Assembly: GCA_014846205.1 (NCBI GenBank)
Contig: RKAY01000028.1
Coordinates: 1-8,033 of the forward strand
Source of the DNA: Collinsella aerofaciens
Lineage (GTDB): Bacteria > Actinomycetota > Coriobacteriia > Coriobacteriales > Coriobacteriaceae
DNA: 8,033 nucleotides
Direction of reading: 5' to 3'
The translations under genes were made by a program, and so were the position numbers. The notes under the pieces were generated by a model. That model did no database searches and was not told the DNA's origin. It was given only the letters and a program-made list of their open reading frames with translations. Positions 6,900-8,033 of this stretch are shown here, in pieces (within the stretch, counting starts at the first letter, position 1; every line of letters begins with the position of its first letter).

Positions 6900-7607
6900 A
6901 TGACTGACCAGGCTTGCAATCGAGCGCGTTTGGCCGAAGCCGTCGGCAACGATATTGCCGACATGGCTCATTTTTGGATGCTGCGGAAGTTCCAGTTTTT
7001 AGAGCCGGCGCGTGAGCAGTTCGAAATTATTGTCGACCCGTGGCTCAGCTATTGCGAGGAGCCTTCGCAAAGCGAAATCATGGCCTACAACATGGCGTTT
7101 ACCGACTGGCTGCTCTTTGAGCGCCCCTATTATCATGGTGCGACGCTGCTTGAGCTGTATGTGGACGAGCCACCGGCTTCGCTTTCGCCTGCGTCGCTCA
7201 AGCGGCTCGAGCAAGTGCGCGGCACGCATTACTTTTCGCGTTTTGGCATTTTGGACAAGGATCCCGCGACCGGTATGGTCGTGCTGAAGGACACACGCAC
7301 CGATCATCGCTTTGATGTCTACGACCCGCATATCGTGCAAAAGGAGCATTGGAACGACGGTGCCATTGCGGTGCGCATCGCGTGCGTCGACGACGTCTGG
7401 CTAACGGCGGGACAGCTCTATCTGTATGACATTGCGCGCCTGAGCGACACAGCGGTCGACGGGCCAGGTGCCGTGCATCCGGAGGACTTGGAGGACGGTT
7501 TTGACACCTCGTGCATCAGCTTCTTCTTACGGCTGGTCCGCGACATCATGGGTGCCCAGGGACGCTACGTAAAGTCGCTCAACATCTACGAACAGGAATG
7601 GGAGTAG
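6900..7607 (+). CDS. Conserved hypothetical protein, 235 aa
   Basis: Function is unknown. The protein is acidic, soluble and aromatic-rich, with no signal peptide or membrane segment. The middle part (about 62-142) reads like a domain seen N-terminal to SEC-C zinc motifs in other bacteria: AFTDWLLFERP, then TLLELYVDE, LSPASLKRLEQVRGTHYFSRF, GILDKDPATGMVVLKD and a closing RFDVYDP. The order aromatic-Trp helix, LLELY, 'YFSRF' strand and 'G-x-VxLxD' hairpin is the basis for this; it is from memory of the family. No SEC-C cysteine motif is present at the C-terminus, where an aromatic helix (FFLRLVRDIMG, 208-218) leads to the end. The start is supported by GGAGG 5 bases upstream. The gene has its own leader and is separated from gltD by 424 bases, so it is likely a single-gene unit. 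Codons are less strictly G/C-ending than in gltBD. Confidence 0.85.
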   Translation: MTDQACNRARLAEAVGNDIADMAHFWMLRKFQFLEPAREQFEIIVDPWLSYCEEPSQSEIMAYNMAFTDWLLFERPYYHGATLLELYVDEPPASLSPASLKRLEQVRGTHYFSRFGILDKDPATGMVVLKDTRTDHRFDVYDPHIVQKEHWNDGAIAVRIACVDDVWLTAGQLYLYDIARLSDTAVDGPGAVHPEDLEDGFDTSCISFFLRLVRDIMGAQGRYVKSLNIYEQEWE

Positions 7608-7613
7608 GGGGTG

Positions 7614-7647
7614 GGCAGTTGTCGTCTGCCTTGCCTTCTGCCTTTTT
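7614..7647 (+). terminator. Possible weak terminator after the 235-aa gene
   Basis: GGCAG (7614-7618) can pair with CTGCC at 7638-7642, which is followed by TTTTT (7643-7647). A nearer CTGCC at 7626-7630 competes. The stem is only 5 bp and one loop is long, so this is a weak candidate. The repeat array begins at 7648, directly after the T-run, and its hairpins may contribute. Confidence 0.25.
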
Positions 7648-7864
7648 GTCTCGATCTGTAACGTTTAGGAACAAAAAACCGGTTTACCTGTTACAGATCG
7701 AGACGAACGCTTGGGCGCCGCTGGTTTGTCTAAATATGTAACGTTTAGGGGCCTGGAGAACGTCTAACCGTTACAGATCGAGACGTTTAGCACCTGGCTG
7801 GGGGAATGTCTCGATCTGTAACATCTACAGGTCAAAACTCAACCTAACTGTTACAGATTGAGAC
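7648..7864. repeat. Right array of 57-bp palindromic repeats (three units, 80-bp period)
   Basis: Units lie at 7648-7704, 7728-7784 and 7808-7864, each exactly 57 bp, with spacers of exactly 23 bp (7705-7727, 7785-7807). The arms are GTCTCGATCTGTAAC and its reverse complement. Unit 1 arms match perfectly, unit 3 has one G-T wobble, and unit 2 has three changes in the left arm only (7728-7742), so it is decaying. The 27-bp interiors differ in sequence but tend to start (A/G)(G/T)TTAG and end CTAAC-like, extending the stem to about 20 bp around a variable loop. The array starts 41 bases after the stop of the 235-aa gene and ends 27 bases before the next open frame. It is the same family as at 1-134. 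Confidence 0.9.
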
Positions 7865-7890
7865 ATTTGTCGGCGGCGGCAACGGTGGCA

Positions 7891-8033
7891 ATGGCCCGTT
7901 TGTCCGATGTGGTGGTGATGAAAGTGTCTAATACCGTTCTTAAACACAAGCAGGCGACACGTAACACCTTGGCGCGGAATAGGATGCTTGTCAGGCTCGT
8001 GGAGGCGGCTGAGCAGGGCGTGCTGCTTGTGAC
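7891..8033 (+). CDS. N-terminal part of a possible MalT/LuxR-like (LAL-type) regulator, cut by the window edge
   Basis: The frame is open from ATG 7891 to the edge (47 codons plus two bases). The segment LARNRMLVRLVEAAEQGVLLV followed by Thr resembles the stretch just before the Walker A loop of MalT/LAL regulators: a short basic lead, R-x-R-x-L-x-x-R-L, a helix, and a hydrophobic LxLV(S/T) strand that normally runs into APAGxGKT. The Walker A motif itself would lie just beyond the window, so this is a pattern match only. Those regulators are large ATP-binding proteins with a C-terminal LuxR helix-turn-helix. The start is uncertain: GTG 7885 and ATG 7918 are in frame, and no clear SD is seen before any of them. 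Third positions are less G/C-biased than in gltBD. Confidence 0.45.
   Translation, partial: MARLSDVVVMKVSNTVLKHKQATRNTLARNRMLVRLVEAAEQGVLLV

Noticed and set aside
7902..7912. GTCCGATGTGG as a fourth, decayed arm of the right array
   Set aside because: The match is poor, it is off the 80-bp phase (expected start 7888), and it lies inside the open frame from 7891.
7865..8033. Minus-strand open frame ending in CTGTAA within the last repeat arm
   Set aside because: Its product is Ser/Thr/Ala/Cys-rich, typical of the antisense of a real frame, while the plus-strand reading is charged and matches a known family pattern.

Overview
This high-GC window carries a complete glutamate synthase operon. 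Codons strongly favour G or C in the third position, Shine-Dalgarno (SD) sites are strong, and GltD has the long Cys-x13-Cys spacing of the Bacillus/Gram-positive type. The protein style and the short inverted repeats fit a gut actinobacterium of the class Coriobacteriia, most like Collinsella. That assignment is from recognition, not from a search.

Layout. 1-134: array of palindromic repeats, running off the left edge. 151-264 (minus): what looks like the 3' tail of a gene that has lost its start. 200-299: control region of the operon. 300-4988: gltB, the large subunit of glutamate synthase. 4994-6475: gltD, the small subunit, 5 bases downstream and clearly co-transcribed. 6476-6899: 424-base gap holding a 98-bp near-perfect palindrome and, at its end, a hairpin that can bury the ribosome binding site of the next gene. 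6900-7607: conserved hypothetical protein of 235 aa. 7648-7864: a second array of the same palindromic repeats, three units. 7891 to the right edge: start of an open frame that may be a large MalT/LuxR-like regulator.

How the genes work together. GltB releases ammonia from glutamine and combines it with 2-oxoglutarate on FMN. GltD supplies electrons from NADPH through FAD and iron-sulfur clusters. With glutamine synthetase (not in this window) they form the GS-GOGAT route of ammonia assimilation. The 235-aa protein has its own leader and is separated by the palindrome, so nothing ties it to nitrogen metabolism.

The most unusual content is non-coding. Both repeat arrays have 57-bp palindromic units with 15-bp conserved arms, a 27-bp variable interior and spacers of exactly 23 bp, so units recur every 80 bp. 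Arm changes in some copies are compensated on the other arm, which points to a maintained hairpin.
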